A DNA stretch of 64,000 bases from positions 50,085,601 to 50,149,600 of the forward strand of contig OX457025.1 of assembly GCA_949752745.1 (NCBI GenBank). The letters are read 5' to 3'. Of this stretch, positions 17,071 to 26,404 are shown one piece after another; position 1 is the first letter of the stretch, and the number at the start of each line of letters is the position of its first letter. Under the pieces are notes generated by a model. That model was not told the origin of the DNA, searched no databases, and saw only the letters and a list, made by a program, of their open reading frames with translations. The translations under genes and the position numbers were made by a program. The stretch comes from Protula sp. h YS-2021 (Eukaryota > Annelida > Polychaeta > Sabellida > Serpulidae).

Positions 17071-17496
17071 CACTGGTTGACATGTTTCATTCATGCTCTT
17101 ATACTACTTACATGTAATCAAAATATGGTGTGTAACTTTTCAAACGTGTTTAAAAATTATTGACTCAGTAGATAGTTGCTTGATATGAATGTCTCACTTA
17201 CAGTTGTACTGCTGTACAGCTGTAAAGCAGAGACATCTAGCGGTGAAGTTAAATGGTCTGCTAAATGGTATTCATCCGCGAAGAACTACTGTAAACTGAA
17301 TCAAACAGTGAAATTATCATGTAAATCAGTCAACTATAATGAAAGTTATCACAATTTTAAACTAAAATGGCGGTAAATATGCATACAACATGCTGCGCAA
17401 ATAGCTCATGACTACTTTATAACAAAAGTTTACATAAAACTGAATCAAATAGTGAAATTTTCATGCAAATCGACCAGATATAATGAAAGTTATCGT

Positions 17497-18290
17497 TTAC
17501 AAAGTTTCAATAAGTTTCAATTAAGCAAATAACCAAAGTTTCTTTATAAAGTTTGTTTACAAAGTTTCAATTATAAAAATAACTAAATTTTTTTACAAAG
17601 TTTGTTTACAAAGTTTGTTTACAAAGTTTGTTTACAAAGTTTGTTTACAAAGTTTGTTTATAAAGTTTGTTTGTAAAGTTTGTTTACAAAGTTTCAATTA
17701 TGCAAATAACTAAAGTTTGTTTAAAAAGTTTGTTTACAAACTTTATTTACAAAGTTTGCTTACAAATTTTTGTTTACAAAGTTTGTTTACAAAGTTTGTT
17801 TACAAAGTTTCAATTATGCAAATAACTAAAGTTTGTTTACAAAGTTTGTTTACAAAGTTTTAATAACTAAAGTTTGTTTACAAAGTTTGTTTACAACTTT
17901 TAATTATACAAATAACTAAAGTTTGTTTACAAGTTTGTTTACAAATTTTGTTTACAAAGTTTGTTTACAAAGTTTGTTTAAAAAGTTTGTTTACAAAGTT
18001 TGTTTACAAAGTTTGTTTACAAAGTTTCAATAACTAAAGTTTGTTTATAAAGTTTGCTTTATAAAGTTTGTTTACAAAGTTTGTTTACAAATCTTGTTTA
18101 TAAAGTTTCAATTATGCAAATAACTAAAGTTTGTTTACAAAGTTTGTTTATAAAGTTTGTTTACAAAGTTTGTTTATAAAGTTTGTTTACAAAGTTTGTT
18201 TATAAAGTTTCTATTATGCAAATAACTAAAGTTTGTTTACAAAGTTTGTTTATAAAGTTTGTTTACAAAGTTCACTTTTGTTTACAATGT
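17497..18290. repeat. 13-bp satellite (TTTGTTTACAAAG)
   Basis: About 50 copies of a 13-bp unit built on GTTTACAAAGTTT are interrupted by CAATTATGCAAATAACTAAAG spacers. TGTTTAC equals the forkhead-factor consensus core, and ATGCAAAT equals the octamer motif. Both may be chance in AT-rich repeats. The array is absent from the left TIR. Confidence 0.9.
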
Positions 18291-18300
18291 TTCAATAAAC

Positions 18301-18441
18301 ACTTACCGAAATGGTTGTCACTGTTGTTGTCTGGTGCTCATCCCTTATATACCACTGGGATCCAATTGTTGTCTGTAACTTTTGCTTCCTTGCTCCACTC
18401 ACCGATATGACTGTCACTGCTGGATGCTCATCCCTTATATA
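18301..18441 (-). promoter_or_regulatory. Tandem TATATAAGGGATGAGC promoter units
   Basis: Two minus-strand units about 90 bp apart share TATATAAGGGATGAGC (TATA cores at 18434-18441 and 18344-18351). About 35-45 bp further each reaches a splice-donor-like GGTGAGTG (18397-18403) or GGTAAGTG (18301-18307) after a shared CAGTGACA(G/A) segment. They point toward polB. Confidence 0.5.
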
Positions 18442-18485
18442 CCCCTCTGATGCAACTTAAGCTGACTTGACAGGATGTTGCTCGC

Positions 18486-18730
18486 AGGGGAGGGGGGGGG
18501 GGTCCACACTTTTTACCATAGGGTCTGCCCAGACTGCCGTCTAGGGGGGTCAGTCCCGACTGCCGCCTAGGGGGGGGGGATGGGGGTCAGTCCCGACTGC
18601 CGCCTGGGGGGGTCCACACTTTTTACCATAGGGTCTGCCCAGACTGCCGTCTAGGGGGGGTCAGTCCCGACTGCCGCCTGGGGGGGGGGGGTCAGTCCCG
18701 ACTGCCGCCTAGGGGGGGGGTCCTCACTTT
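18486..18730. repeat. G-rich minisatellite in right TIR
   Basis: Five units of GGTCAGTCCCGACTGCCGCCTAGGGGG type and two longer units containing CCACACTTTTTACCATAGGG form the array. G runs of 6-11 could form quadruplexes close to the DNA end. Confidence 0.85.
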
Positions 18731-18933
18731 GTTATCAGGGTTACAACTATGGCTACGCCTATGAGTCACGTTAACCATGCTTCGTTGCCATCACAACAAA
18801 ACGTTGCCATGACTACGCCTATCACCTCACTTCCGGTCCAGACAACACTTCCGGTCCAGACGCCATGACGTCACTTCCGGTCCAGACAGTATGACGTCAC
18901 AAAGTGCGGTAGAACTGTCGTTTATATACTACT

Positions 18934-18939
18934 TTTGTC
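18934..18939. repeat. Target site duplication, right (TTTGTC)
   Basis: This is an exact copy of 1092-1097, directly after the inner terminus ...TATACTACT. Confidence 0.92.
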
Positions 18940-19132
18940 TTTGTTGTTGCGACTGAATTTTTCGTAAATGACGGCCAAGAACTTGAGATATTTCTATTGC
19001 CTTTTCACGAATTCGTTTCCCCCGTAAAAGTTTATTCACTTTCGTTTTGATTTCACCATCTTTTCCCTTCTTTTCTAACAATATTTTATATTCATATTCA
19101 GGAATGAGGACCATTTTCATAGTATGTTTCAT
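18934..19132 (-). pseudogene. N-terminal part of unknown virion-type gene, outer Polinton
   Basis: ATG 19132 (MKHTMKMVLIPEYEYK) opens about 66 codons homologous to residues 1-65 of the inner 257-aa protein. The frame then runs into the inner Polinton terminus. The rest of the gene is at 664-1091. The insertion point falls within the low-complexity Gln/Ser linker. Confidence 0.88.
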
Positions 19133-19457
19133 TTTAACAGCAACTGAGCTAACAAGGATAATCCAAATTTATCAATAGCTCCAATGAATCCTCCTTTCTG
19201 ATTAACCAACTTCTTTTTTCTTTGAAGTGATATCTTCTCTTATCTGCCAGTGTGCGTAGGGTATGACGTTCACGCTTGAATTTCTTATACCTTTTTGAGC
19301 TTAAGGGTAAATGTGCTCGCAATATATTCAAACAAATTTCAAACAAGCTAGTTAATTCCTCCTTAGTAGCTTGTTGTAGCAAGAATTTACGTCGTTTATC
19401 CCCGCTGCGTGCGATCAAGTGAAGAAAAGGTTGATTCGCTTGAATACGTTTAGACAT
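19131..19457 (-). pseudogene. Basic membrane-peptide protein, outer Polinton, frameshifted
   Basis: This is homologous to 7409-7735 for the first about 72 residues. An indel after TLADK shifts the frame, so the QKGG site and amphipathic C-terminus are present only in another frame, and the read product ends at 19149. It overlaps the ATPase copy. Confidence 0.8.
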
Positions 19458-20098
19458 CTTGGCTGCGAATGGTTAAGTGACTTGGTTCTTGTTCATACGC
19501 TACCTTATCAACATATACGTAATGTGTATCTTTTGGTAAAATGCCTGTACGAATACGTAGTTGATCATTCGTCTTCGGCTTCAAATCAATGAATAAATAG
19601 CCATGAGGTTTGCTGGTGGCATCTTGATAGGCTTCTATGAGAAATTGAGATTTTCCAGGATACATTTGTCGCGCTAATGTACTTATTTGTTGAGGATTTT
19701 TAAGCAGAATGATGTAATGCGTTTTCAAACTAATATTTCGCATTTCTCTACTATGATGCAACAAATTATGCACATTAAAATAATGCTTAGATTTTGATGA
19801 CTGCTGCCAACACTAAAGAGACGTGTCATACGCTCATCACTGTGACATTTGGTCATTAAGTCATCAATAATGATTAAGTTTGGTTTTTACGGGTTAAAGC
19901 GCTCTTCATTGTCATCTAGAATGCCTTGGTAAAATTCCACACCTTTCATTCCCTTGAGCAAAGGCTGATCCCCAGCATAGAGCCATAAAATGGTTTTTTG
20001 AGAGGGTTTAATTAACTTTTGTTCTAGAATTTCTCTAACTAGAGAAGTTTACCACTACCTGTACGTCCAGAGACCAAACATGTGAATGGATGCTTCAT
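19450..20098 (-). pseudogene. Packaging ATPase, outer Polinton, broken
   Basis: ATG 20098 starts MKHPFTCLVSGRTGSGK, then a small deletion removes the Walker A Thr and shifts into a TAG. The Walker B region follows in another frame around 19870. Only the last 107 codons (19450-19773) form one open frame, corresponding to residues about 115-219 of the inner protein. Confidence 0.85.
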
Positions 20099-21197
20099 TT
20101 TTGAATGTCTGTTTCTTTCACCCAACTGTTCAACTTCTTTGGCCAACCTAACTACTTCACAAATAATTCTTTAACACCTCGTTTTTTTCGTGTTTTCAAG
20201 ACCTTTTTAATTCTGTAGACAGATTCAATATCTTTTGTCACTTTCTGCAGTTCTTCTTCATAGAAATGTCCATCAATATCTTCGTCCAAAAAGTTTTTCA
20301 CACGATACAAGTGTATTCCTTGCTTCTTACAACGATGTGTGATGATGAAGCCTTCTTGCGTCCACTTTATATGATAATCCTGTTGAAATACATATTTCAT
20401 GTGGGAAATGCGAACCTGATCACCAATTTTAAATTTGTAGGGTTTTTTCTTCTTCTTTGGTTTCAATTTCAATTTTTCTACGTACATATACTTCCACACT
20501 TTCGATTCGTTGTCTTTACGAATATCTGCAGGAGCATACTTATTAGGGAGGGAGCCATGAGGTCTATGGTTGTAATTGTACACTAAGTCTGCAATTATGT
20601 CTATATAGCGATAAGTTTGATTATGTAGGAAATATCGATACACCAATCCCTTTAGAGTACGAATGACTCTCTCAGCAAAGTTGGCTTTGGTTTCATTCTT
20701 TGTTGTATAGGCATGTATTCCCTCCTTCTTCAAAAATGCTTTTACCCATCTGTTTTTAAATTCAGTTATTTTATCCGACCTTAGAGTTCGTGGTCTTCGT
20801 TATGTTTCATGAAAAATCTTTTGAAAGGCTTCTATGACGCTGGTATGTGATTTATTAGGTAGTGGCTGCACCCACAAATATTTGGAAAACACATCAATGA
20901 CAACCAATAAAAAGCGGGTGTCATCATTATAGGGAGCTATGTTTCCAATGTCAACTAAATCAATATCCCACATGTCATCAATATCACGTGTAATGACACG
21001 TTGCCTTTTAAACCTGTATTTTACAGGTTGTAGTAAACTGAAGGCATCTTGATCCTGTAACCATTTCTTCACTTGTGAATGAGTGACTGGTTGATCATGT
21101 TTTTTAATATATGATAAAGTTTGTAAGGACCAGCAAATGCTCTGGGTTGATCAGGTTTAAAGTAAATATCGGTTCAGTAGTCTTTCCACGTCGACAT
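20095..21197 (-). pseudogene. Chromodomain integrase, outer Polinton, broken
   Basis: Matches run from ATG 21197 (MSTWKDY) to TGA 20095-20097. Lesions are a TGA after residue 7, a frameshift near 21105, an in-frame TAA at 20800-20802, and a TAG at 20152-20154 inside the chromodomain. The core SDKGTEF is changed to SDKITEF. The product must be inactive. Identity with the inner copy is otherwise high. Confidence 0.88.
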
Positions 21198-21489
21198 GTT
21201 AACACTAAATGATCAACACTTGCCAACATATCTTGCATTTTATTTTGCTAACATATCTTGCATTTTATTTTATCAACATAGCTTGCATTTTATCAACATA
21301 TTTTAAATTTTATTTTATCAACATATCTTGCATTTTATTTTGTCTTACAACTCAATCAACATGTTTTCATAACTCAATCAACATATCCTACAAATCAAGT
21401 ATTGATACAATGGTGTGAATAATTGGAGTCCATTGATCTTCAATGTATATTAACCAACTACTTAATTAATCTAATGTGATAGAAATCTA

Positions 21490-21720
21490 CACCACATTTT
21501 TCACAACGTTGATTTGCATTATCTAACACTTTATCTAAATGAATGTAATACTTAGCTTCATTTCAATATGCAAAGATATATGCAGAATGACAAGTATGTT
21601 CTGAATACTCTTCATTTTGACAAGCATGACACACTAAACATGCAAATTTTTTACAGCTAATAACATTTCTTCACAATATGTTTTTTGCACAATATATTGT
21701 CTCAATATAATGTCTGCCAT
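21490..21720 (-). pseudogene. Small Cys-rich protein, outer Polinton, broken
   Basis: This is homologous to 5229-5456 from MADIILRQYIVQK. A 1-bp loss in the A run before TTTGC shifts the frame, and TGG is changed to TGA near 21570. The start ATG overlaps the TAA of the upstream 90-aa gene as TAATG. Confidence 0.75.
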
Positions 21721-21992
21721 TATACTGCAATATAGATTAACCACTCTCTCACTTCATCAAACAGTCTTGGATCAAATCGAGCAAAGCAATATGCTACTTC
21801 AACATCAAACTCCTCAGCTCCGTCAATGTTTGAAAGCACACACTCTTTGATGAAATCCTCGCGTAAGTTTGGTACGTTCAACGTGGAATGAGCAAGTTCC
21901 CAATAGATATCAAAGTGCTGCAGTTGTTGTTGAATAGATCCAAAACGTGCCAGTTCACTTATCATGCAGTCCACATACGTCTCTACATCCAT
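21720..21992 (-). CDS. Unknown small acidic protein (90 aa), outer Polinton
   Basis: The frame is intact. It begins MDVETYVDCMISELARFG, has an aromatic FDIYWELAHST motif, DFIKECVLSN, and an acidic EEFDVEVAYCFARFDP region before a C-terminal helix. It occupies the same slot as the frameshifted gene 4123-4444 of the inner element and shares its spacing of motifs. No known domain is recognised. Overlap with the next gene (TAATG) suggests coupled expression. Confidence 0.55.
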   Translation of the reverse strand: MDVETYVDCMISELARFGSIQQQLQHFDIYWELAHSTLNVPNLREDFIKECVLSNIDGAEEFDVEVAYCFARFDPRLFDEVREWLIYIAV

Positions 21993-22058
21993 CTTTGTTT
22001 CACATATCCATATAACACTATGACACTATGACGGCTGGCAAGCAAATGACTCTCAGTC

Positions 22059-22689
22059 TTAATTTTCAGATACTGTTAGTGAGCCGCACTTGTTGCAGAA
22101 GTTGTCTGGTTCACACAAGTTGCAATTGTACTTGTGACAGTGGCAATCATAATCCTCAGCATATCCGTAAGCACCACAATATTCACAGGTAAGTTCAAGT
22201 TGATTTTGCACGTTTATATTCTCCAATTGAACTTCAGTCAGTCTTTTCTTGGATAGCTTTGACACTTTCATTCGATTGTCCTTTTGCAGCTTGATATGAG
22301 TTTTCTTGCCATGACATTCCGTACATGGCTAAGGTTTGGCGAATAAGACTGAGTTGATGTTTTCCATTTCCTGAAGCAATGTCTCCCATTCACCATTATT
22401 CATGTTGATGTAGCACGTATATTCTTTCCCTTCAAACAGTGATGTGCGTACAAAACTCACATAGCGCATGTCTTGGTATGAAATGACTTCAAGCCACTTC
22501 GTTTGCGTTAAGTACAGTTTGAAGCCAATGTTGCGTAATATTGTTAAGTTCAGGCACACAATCTTCCACAAGGATGGTGATAAAGCAAGCCATCTCTCCA
22601 CGTTTGATTCGAAGAAATAGTTCAAATTGTCCATGCTCCACAGTAATGGTTAAGTTTGCACTAATTTTAAAGCTGCTTGTCTTCTCCAT
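22059..22689 (-). pseudogene. PC4-like/Cys-rich protein, outer Polinton, broken
   Basis: ATG 22689 (MEKTSSFKISANLTITVEHG) begins a homologue of 2738-3364. At least one frameshift separates 22489-22689 from 22329-22634, and a stop near 22329 precedes the linker and Cys-rich module (22059-22271), which itself is open. TATATAAAAGG at about 22731-22741 lies just upstream, right after the CARD-like gene. Confidence 0.8.
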
Positions 22690-22743
22690 GGCTGTGCGTT
22701 GAATGATGACTTCACTTTGCACCTCACTCCTTTTATATAGAAA

Positions 22744-23427
22744 TCACATGTATGTTTTCATGAGATGTTTGTAAAATCGCGGAGTGATCTCGTTGAAACC
22801 ATCAAGAAAGGCTGTTGGCAAACCGTCTGTTAGAGATTGTCTCATGACGATCACTAAAAATTCTCCTCGTTTGCGACCACCAATTATCCATTCAAAGAGC
22901 ATTGGCAGAAGGAAATGTCCTTTTTCATAGAGGCAGGCCATCATATCATACACCTTAATGTGTTCTTCAAGGTACTTGAAGCCATGTAGCATGACCTTTG
23001 CACATTTGGAATCGCGATCCTCATCAACACACTTTTTCGCCGGTAGACATAAAGTCTTAAAAAGTTCCTCATGAAGACTTCTAATAAGCTGAACGAAACG
23101 CTGGGTTATGGCTTCGGAGAACTGTGGCTGTGACGCGGAAAGGTGCTCTAGGTTTCCTTCTAGCATGTAGATAAGCTGAATGGTAGTGTTCACTTCTTCC
23201 GTTAGGTATATGTACGTATGTTGGTCGAAAAAGCCTTCTTCACATAAACGCCATAAAATGTTGCAATCGATTAGAGGAAACACTGCTCGAAAGTTTCGTT
23301 TCAGCAGCGTGACGTCTTCCTCAGTAACGGGAATAGTTTTGCTCAATTCAAATTTAGATTTGAGATGCTTGTCGTTGTCATCGTCGTCGCTGCTGTCATC
23401 GCTGTCGTTGTCGTCATCGCTTGACAT
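22744..23427 (-). CDS. Tandem CARD-like (death-fold) protein (227 aa), outer Polinton cargo
   Basis: After an Asp/Ser-rich N-terminus (1-20), two helical domains each follow the CARD pattern. Domain one (about 41-125) has LLKRNFRAVFPLI..ILWRLCEEGFF...VNTTIQLIYMLEG. Domain two (about 147-224) has LHGFKYLEEHIKVYDMMACLYEKGHF...RGEFLVIVMRQSL..G..TAFLDGF. Landmarks are the L..L...G turn after helix 2, the R/K-x-x-x-L helix 4, and the aromatic-L pair at the end. CARDs assemble immune and apoptotic complexes by homotypic binding. Viral copies usually act as decoys. The frame is intact while most neighbours are broken. Assignment is by pattern only, and another all-helical fold is possible. Confidence 0.5.
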   Translation of the reverse strand: MSSDDDNDSDDSSDDDDNDKHLKSKFELSKTIPVTEEDVTLLKRNFRAVFPLIDCNILWRLCEEGFFDQHTYIYLTEEVNTTIQLIYMLEGNLEHLSASQPQFSEAITQRFVQLIRSLHEELFKTLCLPAKKCVDEDRDSKCAKVMLHGFKYLEEHIKVYDMMACLYEKGHFLLPMLFEWIIGGRKRGEFLVIVMRQSLTDGLPTAFLDGFNEITPRFYKHLMKTYM

Positions 23428-23465
23428 AACCACTTCTTTTTGCTCAAGATGTTCTAGATGTGCCT

Positions 23466-23771
23466 TTAACTTTGTGCTCTGAGTGGTTTGGCGCTACCAT
23501 TTACAAGCGCATTTGCAACCCAGAACGGGTAGTCAGATCCCTCAGGATCTGGCATTTCTTGCTGCACTGTAGACACGTCTGACGAAGCACATAACGCTTC
23601 CTCAGGCTCTCTTTGCTGTACTGCAGACACTTTTGACGGAGCCCCTAATGCTTCCTCCAAGGCTCAGTCAGCTTCTGCCAGTGTATTTAGGAACGCAGCA
23701 GTCTCCTCCGCAGTTAAAAATGCATCTGTAAAAGCCGTTGTTTCGTTGTTGAACAAGCTATCAATTTCCAT
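23466..23771 (-). pseudogene. Acidic Ala/Glu-rich ORF with in-frame TGA upstream of CARD-like gene
   Basis: ATG 23771 opens MEIDSLFNNETTAFTDAFL and is stopped by TGA at 23664-23666. The frame then continues with two imperfect copies of EEALxAxSxVSxVQQ to a TAA at 23466. The frame of the CARD-like gene is open upstream through 23480, so the acidic ORF may be its N-terminal half, separated by a stop and a frameshift. No domain is recognised. Confidence 0.4.
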
Positions 23772-24182
23772 GTTGCTAGCTGAAGTTGATATCAGAGACG
23801 GTCGGTTAAAAAACCAAAAATGTTCAGAATTGTTTGAAACGTATAAATATGTAAAAATCGCAGATTCGCCCCTGGCGGGGGAGATCGGTCGAGGGTCAAC
23901 CCACCCTACTCACTGAATGATAACATGTATGCCATGGTTAATTTGGTTACATTTGGTGAAATTTTGCTCTCCTGGGGGGGGGGGGAGGGGGGAGGGGGAG
24001 GGGCGACTTACTGTCTTCTAGCTACTAGCTGCCTCTCTCTCTCCTTGTGGGAAAGTCCCACACTTTGCCTCTTGCCTTAATTGATTCTCACGCTGTGTGC
24101 TCTTTCATCTATTGATTTTTGCCGCCTGTCTGTATATATATGGCTGGCTCACATCACGCTTGCCAAAACTTCCTCTGCAGCC
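23772..24182. other. Divergent intergenic region
   Basis: This region holds a TATA-like element for each direction (CGTATAAATATG near 23840 and TGTATATATATGG near 24131), a G-rich run (23973-24005), and no ORF. It separates minus-strand and plus-strand genes of the outer Polinton. Confidence 0.4.
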
Positions 24183-24758
24183 ATGAAATTCCGTGATCAG
24201 TTTCTTACACTCGAAAGGAAGCAAAAATATCTGCTCTCTGAGAAGGATTGCGATTTAATCGAGGAAATCTACATAGATTATGAACTGTTCAAACTAGAAA
24301 TGTGGAAGGCTCGCATAAATGGTGAAGAAGAATACCACAGATTTGGCAGGGCGGACGTAGAGTCGGACAAGCGTGTAAGACATCGTTCTCCTGCTATGAA
24401 TGAGCCGCAACCGCCTCCTGCCATGGTCACGAAGCCAGCGGTCAAGCCTAGAACTACACCTGCGCCTAAGCCTACACCTATGAAAGCAACTGTCACTAAG
24501 CTGCCTGATGCGACCGGTTCCAGCTTGTCAGAATTGCCGATAGCTTTCGACATGCTTGTCAGCAGTCCGCAGCCGGTCACAATTTCAGATGATGAGACCG
24601 CAGCAGCAGTGGCAGCCATCAGCGAGTTGCAGCACACTTCCGGCTCGCGTTTACCGAAACCGTCCGTTGACTTAAACCTGGTAGACCCCAGTAAAGAGGT
24701 CTCTGCAAGACGTCGCGCAACTCCTCGACTCAGTTCACGAATATTCTATTTTCTGTGA
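24183..24758 (+). CDS. Unknown proline-rich protein (about 191 aa), outer Polinton
   Basis: ATG 24183 lies about 45 bp after TATATATATGG. Residues 1-50 are a charged helix (FRDQFLTLERKQKYLLSEKDCDLIEEIYIDYELFK, split here only in description). The middle is Pro/Lys/Thr-rich (PAVKPRTTPAPKPTPMKAT), then Ser/Ala-rich with a DDETAAAVAAI helix. The final residues SSRIFYFL reach TGA at 24756-24758, followed by a TTCTGCAGG acceptor-like site, so a spliced extension is possible. It is the only plus-strand gene near the outer terminus. Function is unknown. Confidence 0.45.
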   Translation: MKFRDQFLTLERKQKYLLSEKDCDLIEEIYIDYELFKLEMWKARINGEEEYHRFGRADVESDKRVRHRSPAMNEPQPPPAMVTKPAVKPRTTPAPKPTPMKATVTKLPDATGSSLSELPIAFDMLVSSPQPVTISDDETAAAVAAISELQHTSGSRLPKPSVDLNLVDPSKEVSARRRATPRLSSRIFYFL

Positions 24759-24984
24759 CTTCTGCAGGTACCTGATTCCGCAGGGAGTCACGAGGAGTTT
24801 GCCATAGGCATCCTGTGAGAACGCAAAAAAAACCTGAGCCATACTTCTGCAGCGTTCTGGGCAGGCAGTTTAAGTTAACGGCGGGGGCGATTGCAGCGCA
24901 TAGGAGGAAGTGTCGCTGCAGCAGCAACATACAGTGAGCAGAGGAAGAGCATCAAACTAAGATTCCCCGGTCCTTTTTAGGACC

Positions 24985-25792
<808 letters not shown>

Positions 25793-25926
25793 TCATTATA
25801 ACGTCATTATAACGTCACTGTTTTAGTATGCCCATGGGCGTCATAAACAGTCATGACGTCATTTTAATGTCATTGTTTTACTATGCCCATTATATATTGT
25901 TTTACTATGCTCACTTATATACTACT
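25793..25926 (-). repeat. Right terminus of outer Polinton
   Basis: Reading inward on the minus strand, the end is AGTAGTATATAAGTGAGCAT, then repeated CATAGTAAAACA units, TGACGTCATGAC and three TAACGTCAT-type sites. The first 12 bases equal the inner element's terminus. Beyond 25926 the sequence changes to unrelated DNA. Confidence 0.7.
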
Positions 25927-26404
25927 ACAAACTCTCGAATCGCTTATTAAACGCCAATGATTTTTCTATTTTCGAATAGATTCAATGCAGGATTCCAACA
26001 AAAATTGCTCATAATTGTTGAAAGAATAAAAATGAGAAAGGGGAAATACTGACAGCACTAGCCCCATCAAACACGCCCCCATCCAACGCCTAACCCACCT
26101 GGCACATGGCACCACAAAGCGCCTATATGACGCTAAGCAACAGTGCCGCTATACTGGACTTAGTAATCCGCTTTTTCGTTGACAGTGTTTATTACTGCAG
26201 TAACAAATGTGATTAATTCAAAGAACACATGACGAGGTAAATTGTCTTCGACTCTCTTTTGAAGTAGTGTGCAGTATTTGGGTTTGCTTCACAACTTTGT
26301 CAAAGCTATGTTGTACTTTTAACGTTTGCTGAGGATACACGAATCCAATGCAAGCGTGTCGGTGGTTTGGTAGTCAGAGGTTTGATCCATAAAAGAAAGT
26401 ATTC
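25927..26404. other. Host flank, no feature seen
   Basis: It starts with ACAAAC, the presumed target-duplication copy of the outer Polinton. No ORF or repeat is recognised. Confidence 0.4.

Larger units (their letters stand above)
1098..18933 (+). mobile_element. Inner Maverick/Polinton (adintovirus-like), near-complete
   Basis: The 17,836-bp element carries the full Polinton core set: DDE integrase with chromodomain, protein-primed DNA polymerase B, A32-type packaging ATPase, adenain-type protease, and major and minor capsid proteins. TIRs run inward from AGTAGTATATAA, with 5'-AG and CT-3' tips and a 6-bp target duplication. Genes sit in two convergent blocks meeting at about 11.5 kb. Most ORFs are open. 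Breaks are an amber codon at 3895, a frameshift near 4253-4281, and a frameshift in polB near 15747-15789. This suggests a fairly recent insertion or assembly errors. It is inserted into a gene of a related older Polinton. Confidence 0.93.
17076..18933 (-). repeat. Right terminal inverted repeat of inner Polinton
   Basis: This is the inverse of 1098-2112, enlarged by the 13-bp satellite (17497-18290) and a duplicated TATA unit (18300-18445). The AT-rich inner part (17080-17495) and the CRE/ETS tip (18750-18933) are the clearest matches to the left end. Confidence 0.82.

Noticed and set aside
17497..18290. CRISPR-like repeat array
   Set aside because: Units are 13 bp without unique spacers. 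It is a simple satellite in animal DNA.
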